Source: Vogesella urethralis (GTDB taxonomy: Bacteria; Pseudomonadota; Gammaproteobacteria; Burkholderiales; Chromobacteriaceae). From it: a stretch of DNA of 64,000 nucleotides. Positions 8,306 through 17,059 of this stretch are shown here, one piece after another. The notes under the pieces are model-generated. The model had not been told where the DNA came from, made no database searches, and worked only from the letters and a program-made list of their open reading frames with translations. The DNA lies in contig NZ_VMDW02000061.1 of the NCBI RefSeq assembly GCF_007644045.2, forward strand, positions 35,605-99,604. Direction: 5' to 3'. Numbering within the stretch: the stretch's first letter is position 1; the number at the start of each line of letters is the position of its first letter. A program made the position numbers and the translations under genes.

Positions 8306-8851
8306 ATGAAAAAAGCACTCCTTCTGCCGTTGGCGGCCCTGCTGGCTGCCCCGGCCTTCGCCCAGCCGGTCGACCTGACCAAGAGCCAACTGGCCTTTAC
8401 CCTGAAACAGATGGGCGTGCCGATGTCCGGCAGCTTCAAGAAGTTTGCGGCCAACGTGGACTTCAACCCGGCGCAAGCGGAAGCCGGCAAGGCCGACATC
8501 AGCATCGACGTAGGCAGCATCGCGTTGCCCACCGGCGAAGCCAGCGCCGAAGCGCGCAAGAAAGAATGGTTCAACGCCGCCCAGTTTCCGCAGGCCCGTT
8601 TTGTGTCCACCAGCATCAAGTCGCTGGGTAACAACCGCTACCAGGTGAACGGCAAGCTGACGCTGAAAGGCATCAGCCGCGACGTCAGCGCCCCGTTTAC
8701 CGCCACCGCCCAGGGCAAGACCCTGACCGTGGACGGCACGCTGCCGATTTCGCGCCTGGCGTTCAAGATCGGTGAAGGCAGCTGGAGCGATACCGGCACC
8801 GTCGCCGACAACGTGGACCTGAAATTCCGTCTGGTGCTGGTCAACCCCTGA
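8306..8851 (+). CDS. YceI-family periplasmic lipid-binding protein (first)
   Basis: The product is 181 residues with a signal peptide (MKKALLLPLAALLAAPAFA) and a YceI-like lipocalin-fold domain. YceI proteins bind long polyisoprenoids such as ubiquinone-8 in an extended beta barrel. The ATG at 8306 begins the signal peptide; the much longer open frame that begins upstream at 7628 is a coincidence of high GC. The gene lies 29 bp after the b561 gene, and the pairing suggests quinone or isoprenoid handling at the membrane-periplasm interface. Sequence differs clearly from the next gene, so the two are diverged paralogues. Confidence 0.85.
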   Translation: MKKALLLPLAALLAAPAFAQPVDLTKSQLAFTLKQMGVPMSGSFKKFAANVDFNPAQAEAGKADISIDVGSIALPTGEASAEARKKEWFNAAQFPQARFVSTSIKSLGNNRYQVNGKLTLKGISRDVSAPFTATAQGKTLTVDGTLPISRLAFKIGEGSWSDTGTVADNVDLKFRLVLVNP

Positions 8852-8913
8852 TACCCGGAACCCGCATCAACCGTTTTTGTACTGATAGCCCCACCCTACT
8901 CTGGAGAGAGAAC

Positions 8914-9483
8914 ATGATCCGTACCGCCCTGTTTGCCGCCCTGTTCGCCACCGCTGGCGCCGCCTTTGCTGCCCCGGTTTCCTACAACGTTGACCCCACC
9001 CATACCTACGCCAGCTACGAAGTGAACCACCTGGGCCTGTCCACCCAGACCGGTACCTTCACCAAGGTAGCCGGCAAGCTGACCGTGGATGAAGCCGCCA
9101 AGTCCGGCAGCGTGGACATCACCATCGATGCCGCCTCGCTGCAAACCTTCCTGGGCGACCGCGACAAGCACCTGAAGAGCGCCGATTTCTTCAACGTGGA
9201 AAAATTCCCGACCCTGACCTACAAGTCCACCGCAGTCGAGTTCAAGAACGGCAAGCCGGCTGAAGTGAAAGGCAACCTGACCCTGCTGGGCGTGACCAAG
9301 CCGGTCACCCTGAAGCTGGTGAACGTGACCAAGGCCAAGCACCCGATGACCGGTACTGAATCCTGGGGCGCCAACGCTGTGGCGACCATCAAGCGTAGCG
9401 AATTCGGCATGAAAACCTTCATCCCGGCGATCAGCGACGAAGTGAAGCTGAACATCGCACTGGAAGCCGCCAAGGCCGAATAA
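8914..9483 (+). CDS. YceI-family periplasmic lipid-binding protein (second)
   Basis: The product is 189 residues with a signal peptide (to about residue 19, AAFA) and a canonical YceI domain. DPTHTYASYEVNHLGLS is near the N-terminus and SEFGMKTFIPAISDEVKL near the C-terminus. It is closer to the classic YceI consensus than the preceding gene. A ribosome-binding site (CTGGAGAGAGA) precedes the ATG. It is the last gene before tandem hairpins that end the transcript. Confidence 0.88.
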   Translation: MIRTALFAALFATAGAAFAAPVSYNVDPTHTYASYEVNHLGLSTQTGTFTKVAGKLTVDEAAKSGSVDITIDAASLQTFLGDRDKHLKSADFFNVEKFPTLTYKSTAVEFKNGKPAEVKGNLTLLGVTKPVTLKLVNVTKAKHPMTGTESWGANAVATIKRSEFGMKTFIPAISDEVKLNIALEAAKAE

Positions 9484-9498
9484 GCCCGAAGCACGTAA

Positions 9499-9575
9499 CA
9501 AGGGCGTCTGCCAGGCAGACGCCCTTGCTATATCAGACAGCGCCGGTTTGCCTCGTCAACCGGCGCTGTTTTTTT
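9499..9575 (+). terminator. Double hairpin terminator after yceI genes
   Basis: Two hairpins lie in a row. The first (9499-9527) is a 14-bp perfect stem CAAGGGCGTCTGCC with a 1-base centre and no T run. The second (9537-9575) is a 12-bp stem ACAGCGCCGGTT / AACCGGCGCTGT followed by T7. The second is the likely rho-independent terminator for the plus-strand operon. Confidence 0.85.
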
Positions 9576-9605
9576 ACCGGCCGGTCGGGCATGCTCGTGC
9601 CGCAC

Positions 9606-11447
9606 CTAGCCCGCTGGCGGCTGCCATACCGCGGCGGTTTGCAGGTGCACACTGGCAGACAGCGGCAGCAGCACGGTAAACACCGAACCGTTGCCCTCAC
9701 TGCTTTGCACACTGATTTCGCCGCCGTGCATCTGCACCAGCTCCCTCACCAGCGACAGCCCGATACCACTGCCAGGAATGCCCTGCGAGGTGCTGGCACG
9801 GAAGAAGCGGGTAAACAGCCGCTCCTGCTCCGCTTCCGGAATCCCCACCCCCCAGTCGCGCACGGCCACCCGTACATGACCGCCATCCAGGCCGGCATAC
9901 AGGGCTACCCGCTGCCAATTGGGCGAATACTTGATGGCGTTGTTCACCAGGTTGGAAAAAATCAGCCGCAACAGCTCGGCGTCGCCATCCACCGTCAGCG
10001 GCGCGTCGGCGCGGGCCTCCAGCTCGATCTGACAATCGGGGTAGATGTCGCGATGCAGCTCGATCAGCTCCGACAGCAAGGGCAACAAGCGCACCGGCTG
10101 CAGCTCCACCGTAATCTGCCCCGACTCCAGCCGGCTCAGCGTCAGCACGCTGTCGGTGAGCGTGACCATGTGCTTCACCATATCGCGCGTGCGCTGCATG
10201 CGCGCCAGCAGCTGTTCGCCGCTGAACTGTGCCGGGTTGCGCAGGATGCGCTGCGCAATGCCGTCGATCACCGACAGCGGCGTGCGGTACTCGTGCGACA
10301 CCATCGACACAAATCGGCGCTGCATCTCCAGCAGTTCGCGCTCGTGCAGCAAGGTGGTTTCCAGCGAGCGCTCGCGCTCGCGGATATGCGAGATGTTCAG
10401 CACGCTGGCCAGTACGCTGGGAATGCCGCGATAGTCCACCAGGCAGCTGGTCAGGCTGGCCTCGAAACGCTCGCCCTGGCGGTCGCGCAGCACGGTCTGG
10501 AAGTCGGACACCATGCCTTGCAGCATCAGCAGATCCAGAAAGCGCTGGCGGTCTTCCGGCTTGTCGTACAGCGCCACCGACACCGGCGTCAGCTCGCTGC
10601 TGCTGCCCAGCCACATGCCGTACAGCTCGATCGCCAGCCGGTTGGCGTAGCGCACACGGCCACCGTCCAGCTCGGAAATCACCATTGGTAACGGCAGCGC
10701 ATCCAGAATGCTTTGCAGCTCTTCGCTGCGCTCGCGCTGCAATTGCAGCAGTTTTTCGCGGTCGCCCACGTCGTGCTGGCTCACCAGCAGCGCCGGTTCG
10801 CCATTGGCCGGGTCGGTCACTTCGATCATCTGCATCTGGTGCCGCGCCTGGCTACCGTCGGCCAGGTGCACGTCCACGATGCGCCGCACGGCGCGGCTTT
10901 CCGATACCGCCGAGCGCAGCTCGCGCGCCAGGCCCTCGTCCTGCAGGTTGGCCGCCAGCGCGTCGTCGGCCGCCGGCAGATAGTTACGCGCGGCCGGGTT
11001 GCGTAGCAGCACGCGGCCGTGCAGGTCGTACAGCGACACCATCTCGCGCACATGGCGCAGCATTTCCAGCGCGCGCGAGGTATCGCTTTCCTGGTCTTGC
11101 AGGCAAGCTTCCACCTGCATCAGGTCGGGGGTATCGGGCCGGAACGGCGAGCAATAGCAGTTGATCTGTACCGGGCGGCCACGCGGATAGATGGTCCAGC
11201 TTTCGCGCAGCACTTCGTCGCGGCTAAACGCATCGCGATACGTCGCCAGCCGCAGCCGCGCTGCCTCGCTGCTGGCGCTGAAATCGCGCTGTTGCAAGGC
11301 GTCCAGATCCGGCGCGTCCCATAGCTGCAAGGCCGCGCGGTTGGCCCAGACTATGGTCTGGCGGCTGAACTGGTACAGCCAGATCGCCGTTCCCAGGCGT
11401 TCCAGCACCGGCAGGGCGGCCTGCCAGTCTTCAGGCAAGGTCATCAT
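9606..11447 (-). CDS. Cytoplasmic PAS-containing sensor histidine kinase
   Basis: The product is 613 residues with no membrane segment or signal peptide. Residues 1-360 look like two or three PAS-type sensory modules (GTAIWLYQFSRQTIVWANRAA; EMVSLYDLHGRVLLRNPAA; ALPLPMVISELDGGRVRYANR). A HisKA domain with SHEYRTPL supplies the phosphorylated histidine. The HATPase domain has an intact N box (NLVNNAIKYS), G1 (DWGVGIP) and G2 (GSGIGLSL). I placed the start at ATG 11447 because it overlaps the stop of the upstream response regulator by four bases; the open frame extending to 11585 would lie inside that gene. It probably phosphorylates the REC-EAL protein. The signal is unknown. Confidence 0.85.
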   Translation of the reverse strand: MMTLPEDWQAALPVLERLGTAIWLYQFSRQTIVWANRAALQLWDAPDLDALQQRDFSASSEAARLRLATYRDAFSRDEVLRESWTIYPRGRPVQINCYCSPFRPDTPDLMQVEACLQDQESDTSRALEMLRHVREMVSLYDLHGRVLLRNPAARNYLPAADDALAANLQDEGLARELRSAVSESRAVRRIVDVHLADGSQARHQMQMIEVTDPANGEPALLVSQHDVGDREKLLQLQRERSEELQSILDALPLPMVISELDGGRVRYANRLAIELYGMWLGSSSELTPVSVALYDKPEDRQRFLDLLMLQGMVSDFQTVLRDRQGERFEASLTSCLVDYRGIPSVLASVLNISHIRERERSLETTLLHERELLEMQRRFVSMVSHEYRTPLSVIDGIAQRILRNPAQFSGEQLLARMQRTRDMVKHMVTLTDSVLTLSRLESGQITVELQPVRLLPLLSELIELHRDIYPDCQIELEARADAPLTVDGDAELLRLIFSNLVNNAIKYSPNWQRVALYAGLDGGHVRVAVRDWGVGIPEAEQERLFTRFFRASTSQGIPGSGIGLSLVRELVQMHGGEISVQSSEGNGSVFTVLLPLSASVHLQTAAVWQPPAG

Positions 11448-13084
11448 GGCGCCTCCAGCAAGGCAAGCAGGTCGGCCAGTGCCATCGGCCGGTGGAAATG
11501 GTAGCCCTGGGCATAACGGCAGCCCAGTTGCTGCAGTGCGTCGGCCTGGTCGGCGTTTTCCACGCCTTCGGCCACCACGGTGCAACCCATGGCGCGCGCC
11601 AGGCCGATCAGCCCTTCCACGATCTGGGCATCGATGGCTTCGTGCGCGATATCGGTGACAAAACTGCGGTCGATCTTGATCACTTCGGCGCGCAGGCGCT
11701 TGAGATAGGCCAGCGAGGCATAGCCCATGCCGAAGTCGTCCACCGCCAGCTTGGTGCCCATGCCACGCAGGGCGGCCATGGCGGCTTCCACTTCCGGCGT
11801 CAGGTGCGCCATCGAGGTTTCGGTGACCTCGATCTCCAGGTTGGCCGCCAGCGCCGGCAGGCTGCGCAGGCAGTCGCGGATGAAGGCCGGCACCCCGGCG
11901 TCCAGGCTTTGCCCGGACAGGTTGAACGACAACACCAGCTGCGGCCGGGCGGCCACCAGCTTGCCGGCGGCAGCGACAATGTGGGTAATCACCCAGCGGT
12001 CCAGTTCGGCGGCCAACCCCATGCGCTCGGCCGCCGGCACAAAGAAGCCTGGCGACAGCGCGCCAATGGCGGAACCAGGCCAGCGCAGCAGCGCCTCGGC
12101 GCCGACAATGCGGCCGCTGGCGATATCCACCCGCGGCTGGAACACCAGCTCCAGCTCGCCACGGCGGATGGCCTCGGCCAGGTTGCGTTCCGCGTAGCGC
12201 GAGGCCTCCAGCGCGTGGTAATCGGCGTCGCCCAGGTCAAGGAATCGGCGCGCGTTGCCGGCGCTAAGAAAATTGAGGTGGACAGCGCACGCCTCTACCA
12301 GCGCACTGGCGTCCAGACGGCGCAGCGCCGGCGACGTCCAGTCCACCCGGATGCGCAGCATGCTGAAGGTGTAGTTCACCGAAACGCCGGCCACCACAAT
12401 CTGGTGCCGCTGCAGGCTGGCCGGTACCCGGTTGTCGGCCAGCTCGTCGCGTTCTACCAGCGCCCAGCAGCCGTCGGTCCAGCCGTAGACCTTGCCGTCT
12501 TCGGCCAAGGTTTGCAGCTGGGCGGCCACTTGCTGGCGCAGCAGCTGCTGCTCGGCCAGCGACAAGCGGATGGACAAGCCCAGGTAGCTGTCTATCTTCA
12601 CCAGCAGCAGGCTGACCGGTGCCACCACCCGGCGCGCCGATTCCAGCCGCTCCAGCAGCAGGTTGCGGGTAAGGAACAGACTGCCGGCACCGGCATACAC
12701 GTCGCTGCGCCGGCGGCGCTGGATGCGCGAAGCCACCGACGCCAGCAGCAGATCGAAATCCACCGGTTTGACCAGGTAATCCACCACGCCCAGTTCGCGG
12801 CCGCGGATCTGGTTCTGGCGGTCGCCCAGCGCGGTCAGCATCACGAACGGTACCGGGTCTTCGCTGCTGGCGTTCACCGCCTCCAGTAACTCGAAGCCGC
12901 TCATGCGCGGCATCGATACGTCGCACACCACCAGGTCGGGCTGCTGTTCGCGGATGACGATCAGCCCTTCGGCACCATCGCGCGCCTGCAGCACGCGGTA
13001 GCCGGCAAAGGCCAGCTCTTCGCACAGCAGCATGCGGATGGTGTTGTCGTCCTCGACACAGAGGACGGTTTTTTGCTCAGACAT
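11444..13084 (-). CDS. Response regulator with REC, degenerate GGDEF and EAL domains (c-di-GMP phosphodiesterase)
   Basis: The product is 546 residues. Residues 1-125 form a receiver domain (VLCVEDD at the N-terminus, phosphoacceptor in VVCDVSMPR, Lys in LVKPVD). A middle segment of about 150 residues sits where a GGDEF domain would be but shows no GGDEF motif. Residues 295-546 form an EAL domain with AEALLRW, VTETSMA, the DDFGMGYASL loop, IDRSFV and VVAEGVE, so hydrolysis of cyclic di-GMP is plausible. The gene lies between two histidine kinases and overlaps both, giving a compact phosphorelay that should control local c-di-GMP and so motility, pili or biofilm. Confidence 0.88.
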   Translation of the reverse strand: MSEQKTVLCVEDDNTIRMLLCEELAFAGYRVLQARDGAEGLIVIREQQPDLVVCDVSMPRMSGFELLEAVNASSEDPVPFVMLTALGDRQNQIRGRELGVVDYLVKPVDFDLLLASVASRIQRRRRSDVYAGAGSLFLTRNLLLERLESARRVVAPVSLLLVKIDSYLGLSIRLSLAEQQLLRQQVAAQLQTLAEDGKVYGWTDGCWALVERDELADNRVPASLQRHQIVVAGVSVNYTFSMLRIRVDWTSPALRRLDASALVEACAVHLNFLSAGNARRFLDLGDADYHALEASRYAERNLAEAIRRGELELVFQPRVDIASGRIVGAEALLRWPGSAIGALSPGFFVPAAERMGLAAELDRWVITHIVAAAGKLVAARPQLVLSFNLSGQSLDAGVPAFIRDCLRSLPALAANLEIEVTETSMAHLTPEVEAAMAALRGMGTKLAVDDFGMGYASLAYLKRLRAEVIKIDRSFVTDIAHEAIDAQIVEGLIGLARAMGCTVVAEGVENADQADALQQLGCRYAQGYHFHRPMALADLLALLEAP

Positions 13085-15167
13085 CGTCAGCTCCCGCTTG
13101 CGGCAAACGCACCGTCACGATCAGGCCGTGGCCGTCGGCGGTGTCCAGTTGCCATTGTCCGCCCATTTCGGTGACAAAGCGCGCCACCATGGTCAGCCCC
13201 AGGCCGCTGCCATCGGCACGCTGCTGCGCGCCGCGATAAAAAGCGTGTGCCAGGTGCGGTAGCTCGTCGGCCGGCAAGGCCGGGCCACTACCGCTGACTT
13301 GCAACTCCCAGGCGCCGTCGTGCTGCCGGCTACGCACGTGGATCGGCCCGCTATCGTGCCGCACAGCGTTGGCCACCAGCTCTTGCAGCACCGCCTGCAA
13401 TAGCGAAGCGCGCAGCGGTGGCGTCAGCTCGGCGTCGATCTGGCGCTGCAGCCGCTCGCCGGCGGCGGTGGTCTGCGCGATCTGGTCCAGCAGCGGCGAC
13501 ACCGCCACGCGCTGCTGCGGTTCGCCATTGTCGGCCACCGGCAACAAGGCCAGCAGGCTGCGGTCCAGCGTGGCCGCCAGCCGCTCGCCGGCGTCACGGA
13601 TCAGCTGTACACGGCTTGCCAGTACCTCGGCGTCAGGCTGGCGGCGCTGCAGGGCTTGCGCGATAGAGTCGATCTGCGCCAGCGGCGTGCGCACTTCGTG
13701 CGACAGCACCTCGATGAAATGCTGTTGTTGCTGGTTGATGCGGCGCTCGGCCGACAGCGCCAGCTCGGTGCGGTGGCGGGCCTGCTCTTCTACGTTGGCC
13801 GCTTGCGCCAGGCGGTCGCCCATCTGGCGGATATGGCGGCCCAGCTCGTCCAGTTCGGTAATGCGCTGGCTGGCAATCGGCGCGTGGTAATCACCGGCAC
13901 CGATGGCGGCCACTGCCTGCTGGAAGTCGGCCAGCGGGGCGACCACCTGCTGGCTCATCTGGCGGGCTCGCCGCGCCAGCAAGGCAAAGAACACCACGTA
14001 GAACAGCAGCAGCCCGGCCAGCATCAGCCAGCCGACGTCGGTCATGCGCTGGTGCAGGCGGGAAGCCTCGGCCAGGATGGCCGGCTCTTCCGCTACCATC
14101 AGCAAGGTCCAGCCCGGCCCCGCGACGCGCGACCACGCCACCATCTCGCGCTGGCCGTGCGCCAGCTTGACCGATAGCAAACCGCTGGCTCGCTGCTTGA
14201 TGGCCAAGGCCAGCGGTTTACCCTCCGGCTGCAAATCGATACGGAAACGTTCCGGCTTGAACACGTTCTGGCGAATGGCTTCGGTGTAGCTGTGCTTGCC
14301 CAGTTCTTGCAGCGCCCAGTCGTGCTCGCCTTGTGGCGGCAGCGCCAGAATGGTGCCGTCGCGGCCCAGCAGCATCACGTAGGCGCCCCATGGCAGGTCC
14401 AGCTTCAGCAGATCGTCCACTACCGTCTGCAGCGTGATGTCGATGCCTACCACGCCGGCCAGCGTATTGCCCTGCCATACCGGCGCAATCGACGACACCA
14501 TCCAGCCTTGGCCGGCCGGGTCCAGATAGGCATCGGTCCATACCGCCTTGCGGCCGGGGTTGTGTTTGGCGTCGGCTTCGTAATAGAAGTTGTACGACGG
14601 AATATCCATCCGCGGCGGGTACTGGCCCTTGACGTCGAAGTACGGGTAGATGCGGTTGAAGGAATCTTTGGTATTCAGGTACAGCTGCGCGATCAGCGGG
14701 TTGCTGGCCTTGGCGTCACGCATGAACGGGTCCAGCTGTACGCTGCGCTGGATTACCTGCTGCTGCGCGGCGCCCAGCGGCACGATGCCGCTGTAGAAAG
14801 CCGCAGCGCCGCCATTGTCACGAGTCGTCACCACGCTGCCATCGGCCTGCGGCGCGTAGCGTGCCAGTTCGGCGGCGGTGGGCTGGTACGGGGTGTCCAG
14901 CGCATGCTGCGCATGGGCGGCAAACAGGCGGGTCACGCCGGCAACGGCGTCCAGCCGTTCGGTCAGCGCTCGGGCCTCGGCCTGTACCGTGCGCGGCAGG
15001 AACGCCTTGGACACCTCGCCCACGGTGCGGCTGTTGTCCTGGTAGATCATCTGCGCACTAAGCCAGTAAATCAGCAGAAAACCCAGCTCGATGAACAGCA
15101 GCGGCAACAACGCCGTGCGCAGGAATGAGCGCCAGAACCAGCTGTCCAGCCTGACCTTCACCGTCAT
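13077..15167 (-). CDS. Membrane sensor histidine kinase with dCache-like periplasmic domain and atypical ATP-lid motif
   Basis: The product is 696 residues. A first transmembrane helix (about 18-40) is followed by a large periplasmic domain of the double-Cache type (GVVGIDITLQTVVDDLL). A second helix (VGWLMLAGLLLFYVVFFALLA) leads to a HAMP domain, HisKA with SHEVRTPL and a HATPase domain with N box (ELVANAVRH) and G2 (GSGLGLTM). The G1 box reads VSGSGPALP where DxGxG is expected, so the adenine-contacting Asp and one Gly are missing. The start at 15167 has a GGGGGCGG sequence just upstream; an ATG at 15191 is possible but lacks a ribosome-binding site. Cache domains often bind amino acids or carboxylates. 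Confidence 0.82.
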   Translation of the reverse strand: MTVKVRLDSWFWRSFLRTALLPLLFIELGFLLIYWLSAQMIYQDNSRTVGEVSKAFLPRTVQAEARALTERLDAVAGVTRLFAAHAQHALDTPYQPTAAELARYAPQADGSVVTTRDNGGAAAFYSGIVPLGAAQQQVIQRSVQLDPFMRDAKASNPLIAQLYLNTKDSFNRIYPYFDVKGQYPPRMDIPSYNFYYEADAKHNPGRKAVWTDAYLDPAGQGWMVSSIAPVWQGNTLAGVVGIDITLQTVVDDLLKLDLPWGAYVMLLGRDGTILALPPQGEHDWALQELGKHSYTEAIRQNVFKPERFRIDLQPEGKPLALAIKQRASGLLSVKLAHGQREMVAWSRVAGPGWTLLMVAEEPAILAEASRLHQRMTDVGWLMLAGLLLFYVVFFALLARRARQMSQQVVAPLADFQQAVAAIGAGDYHAPIASQRITELDELGRHIRQMGDRLAQAANVEEQARHRTELALSAERRINQQQQHFIEVLSHEVRTPLAQIDSIAQALQRRQPDAEVLASRVQLIRDAGERLAATLDRSLLALLPVADNGEPQQRVAVSPLLDQIAQTTAAGERLQRQIDAELTPPLRASLLQAVLQELVANAVRHDSGPIHVRSRQHDGAWELQVSGSGPALPADELPHLAHAFYRGAQQRADGSGLGLTMVARFVTEMGGQWQLDTADGHGLIVTVRLPQAGADDV

Positions 15168-15284
15168 ACCGCCCCCGCTTGCATTATCCATTTACAAATA
15201 CGCCGGTCGTTCTTAAACAACATTATCAGTATGGCGTAGTTGTTGCCAGTGCGCCGCTTTATTTCGCGGCCGGCATGGCCTGCC

Positions 15285-15935
15285 TCAGCGCAATTCGCCG
15301 GCAGCCAGCGCGTCGGCCACCCGCTGCGGCAGGTTGGCCGCATCGACCGCCGCACCGAAATCCAGCCGCTGTCGCAATTCGCCCAGCTGGTAATCGACGC
15401 CGAAGCAGTCCAGCCCCAGCGGCTTGGCACTGCCGCTGCTGGCGGCCAGTTCGTCCAGCAGCCGCGTCTCGGTGGCCAGGTCGAAAGCCGGCAAGGCGTG
15501 CCATTCCTGCGCCGACACCCAGCCCATGCGGCCGAAACCGCCAATAAAGCGGATCGCCTGCAGTTGCAGGCGGTAGAAGCGGAAATCGCCCAGTGCCAGG
15601 CAAGACTGGAACGCGGGCGCGTAGCGCAGCAAGCGCGCCAGCAGCGCGTCGTCCGGGGTCTCGGCGTGCAGGTCGCCACTGAGCGTCATCCTGGCCTGTT
15701 CCCAGACCTGGCCAGCCGGCGGCTGCAGCAGCAGGCTGACGCGCGGGTCGGCCTGCACATTGCGGCAGTGCTCGGCCAGGCCGCTCATCAGCAACCACGG
15801 GCTGTGGTCGGGCCCGATGGCGAACGGCAACACCGTGACAAACGGGTAGCCGGGCAAGGACAGCGAGTGGGTTGCCAGCGCGGCCGACTGGCAGCGGTGC
15901 AACAGCGAGAGACAATCGCCCAAGGGAATGATCAT
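15285..15935 (-). CDS. HugZ-like pyridoxamine 5'-phosphate oxidase-fold protein
   Basis: The product is 216 residues. The N-terminal split-barrel FMN-binding fold (PLGDCLSLLHRCQSAALATHS, then PGYPFVTVLPFAI, then HCRNVQADPRVSLLL) is that of the pyridoxamine-phosphate oxidase superfamily. The segment FRFYRLQLQAIRFIGGFGRMGWVS is typical of the HugZ/HutZ heme-utilisation branch. I chose the ATG at 15935 because the conserved domain starts there; the upstream extension to 16022 is arginine-rich and unlike the family. Heme-uptake genes are absent nearby, so a role in heme degradation or flavin redox is only an inference. Confidence 0.72.
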   Translation of the reverse strand: MIIPLGDCLSLLHRCQSAALATHSLSLPGYPFVTVLPFAIGPDHSPWLLMSGLAEHCRNVQADPRVSLLLQPPAGQVWEQARMTLSGDLHAETPDDALLARLLRYAPAFQSCLALGDFRFYRLQLQAIRFIGGFGRMGWVSAQEWHALPAFDLATETRLLDELAASSGSAKPLGLDCFGVDYQLGELRQRLDFGAAVDAANLPQRVADALAAGELR

Positions 15936-16128
15936 GACATTTGCCTGAAAAGAAGTCTGCCTACAGCTTAGGCAGCGAAGCGCGGCCCGGCAACCGCCTT
16001 CACGCTGCCAGCGACGCCACATTGATTACTATTGATCATGCTTCTTCGTCATGCATTGATAAAAGGCACTTAACGTAAAGCCGGCATGATGCTAACTTCA
16101 ATGCCCCTGGCCTACATTGCCCCCAACG

Positions 16129-16968
16129 ATGAGCACTCGCCTGCTTGCCCTGCTGCTGTGTTGCCCTGCCCTGAGCCAGGCGGCCAGCGTGCTGGCCGTC
16201 ACCACCGAGTTTCCGCCGTTCCAGAGTGCCAGCCCGCAACCGTGGGGCCTGGCGCTGGATACCGCCCGCGAGCTGGCAAAACGCAACGGCGACACGCTGG
16301 ACGTGCAGTTTCTGCCATGGGCCCGCGCCTACCAAACCGCCGAAACCACCCCCGGCGTGCTGATCTTCTGCCTGGCGCGCACCGCCGAGCGCGAACACCG
16401 CTACCAATGGCTGGGGCAGATCGCCAGCGGCGACGTTACCGTATGGCAGTTGGCCGCACGCCGCGACCTGAACGCCCGCACGCTGGAGCAGGCACGGCGC
16501 TGGCAGCTGGGCGCCACCGTCGGCGACATGAAAATGCAGTACCTGCTGCAGCAGGGTTTTGTCATCGGGCAGAACCTGCAGGAAAGCGGCGACGACCTCA
16601 GCAATATCCGCAAGCTGTTTGCCGGCCGCATCGACCTGCTGCCGTTCAGCCACCGCCAGGTACTGCAATACCGCAGCGCCCAGGCCGGGCTGGACTTCGC
16701 CGCGCTCAAACCGGCCTTCAACCTGCCGGCGCTGGCACAGCCCTTGTACCTGGCGTTCAGCCCCGGCAGCGACAGCGCACTGGTGCGCCGCTACCAGGCC
16801 AGCTTTCGCCAGTTGCAGCGCAGCGGCTGGCTGGCGCGCCAGCAGCGCCACTACCAGCAGTTGCCGGCCGGCACTGCAAACCTTCCTTCCACCCAGCCAC
16901 AGCAAAACGACAACAAACTAACCATTCCTGCTAACCCGCCTGCCGCGCCAGCCGCCAGAAGCCAATAA
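16129..16968 (+). CDS. Periplasmic solute-binding protein-like (family 3) orphan
   Basis: The product is 279 residues: signal peptide (MSTRLLALLLCCPALSQA) and a family 3 substrate-binding domain (VTTEFPPFQSA, GLALDTARELAKRNG, IFCLARTAEREHRYQWLGQI, KLFAGRIDLLPFSHRQ). No permease or ATPase is adjacent. Such orphans are often sensors or components of sensory systems, and several resemble the periplasmic input of c-di-GMP enzymes. The tail after about residue 245 is Pro/Gln/Asn-rich and low in complexity. The ATG at 16129 begins the signal peptide; no clear ribosome-binding site is visible, so the start is tentative. It is divergent from the HugZ-like gene. Confidence 0.65.
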   Translation: MSTRLLALLLCCPALSQAASVLAVTTEFPPFQSASPQPWGLALDTARELAKRNGDTLDVQFLPWARAYQTAETTPGVLIFCLARTAEREHRYQWLGQIASGDVTVWQLAARRDLNARTLEQARRWQLGATVGDMKMQYLLQQGFVIGQNLQESGDDLSNIRKLFAGRIDLLPFSHRQVLQYRSAQAGLDFAALKPAFNLPALAQPLYLAFSPGSDSALVRRYQASFRQLQRSGWLARQQRHYQQLPAGTANLPSTQPQQNDNKLTIPANPPAAPAARSQ

Positions 16969-17006
16969 AATCAAGGCCCTGCGCGCCCCGGCATGCAGCG
17001 CCTGGC

Positions 17007-17022
17007 TGGCACGGCCTTTGTA
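17007..17022 (+). promoter_or_regulatory. Candidate sigma-54 promoter for hupD-led accessory operon
   Basis: TGGCACG-GCCT-TTGTA matches the sigma-54 -24/-12 consensus TGGCACG-N4-TTGCA with one mismatch, and its spacing is exact. It lies about 38 bp before the hupD start. The same form, including the unusual TTGTA, is found in front of hupS. A GTAAC-N7-GTAAC repeat follows at 17026-17042. Since the cluster encodes an NtrC-family activator (HupR/HoxA), a sigma-54 promoter is expected. Confidence 0.65.
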
Positions 17023-17059
17023 TATGTAACGCCCTCCGTAACACACCGGGAAGGCAAAC

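Noticed and set aside
7628..8851. A 407-residue protein starting in the marR gene and ending with YceI
   Set aside because: The first part is a wrong-frame reading of marR and the b561 gene; the YceI signal peptide starts at 8306.
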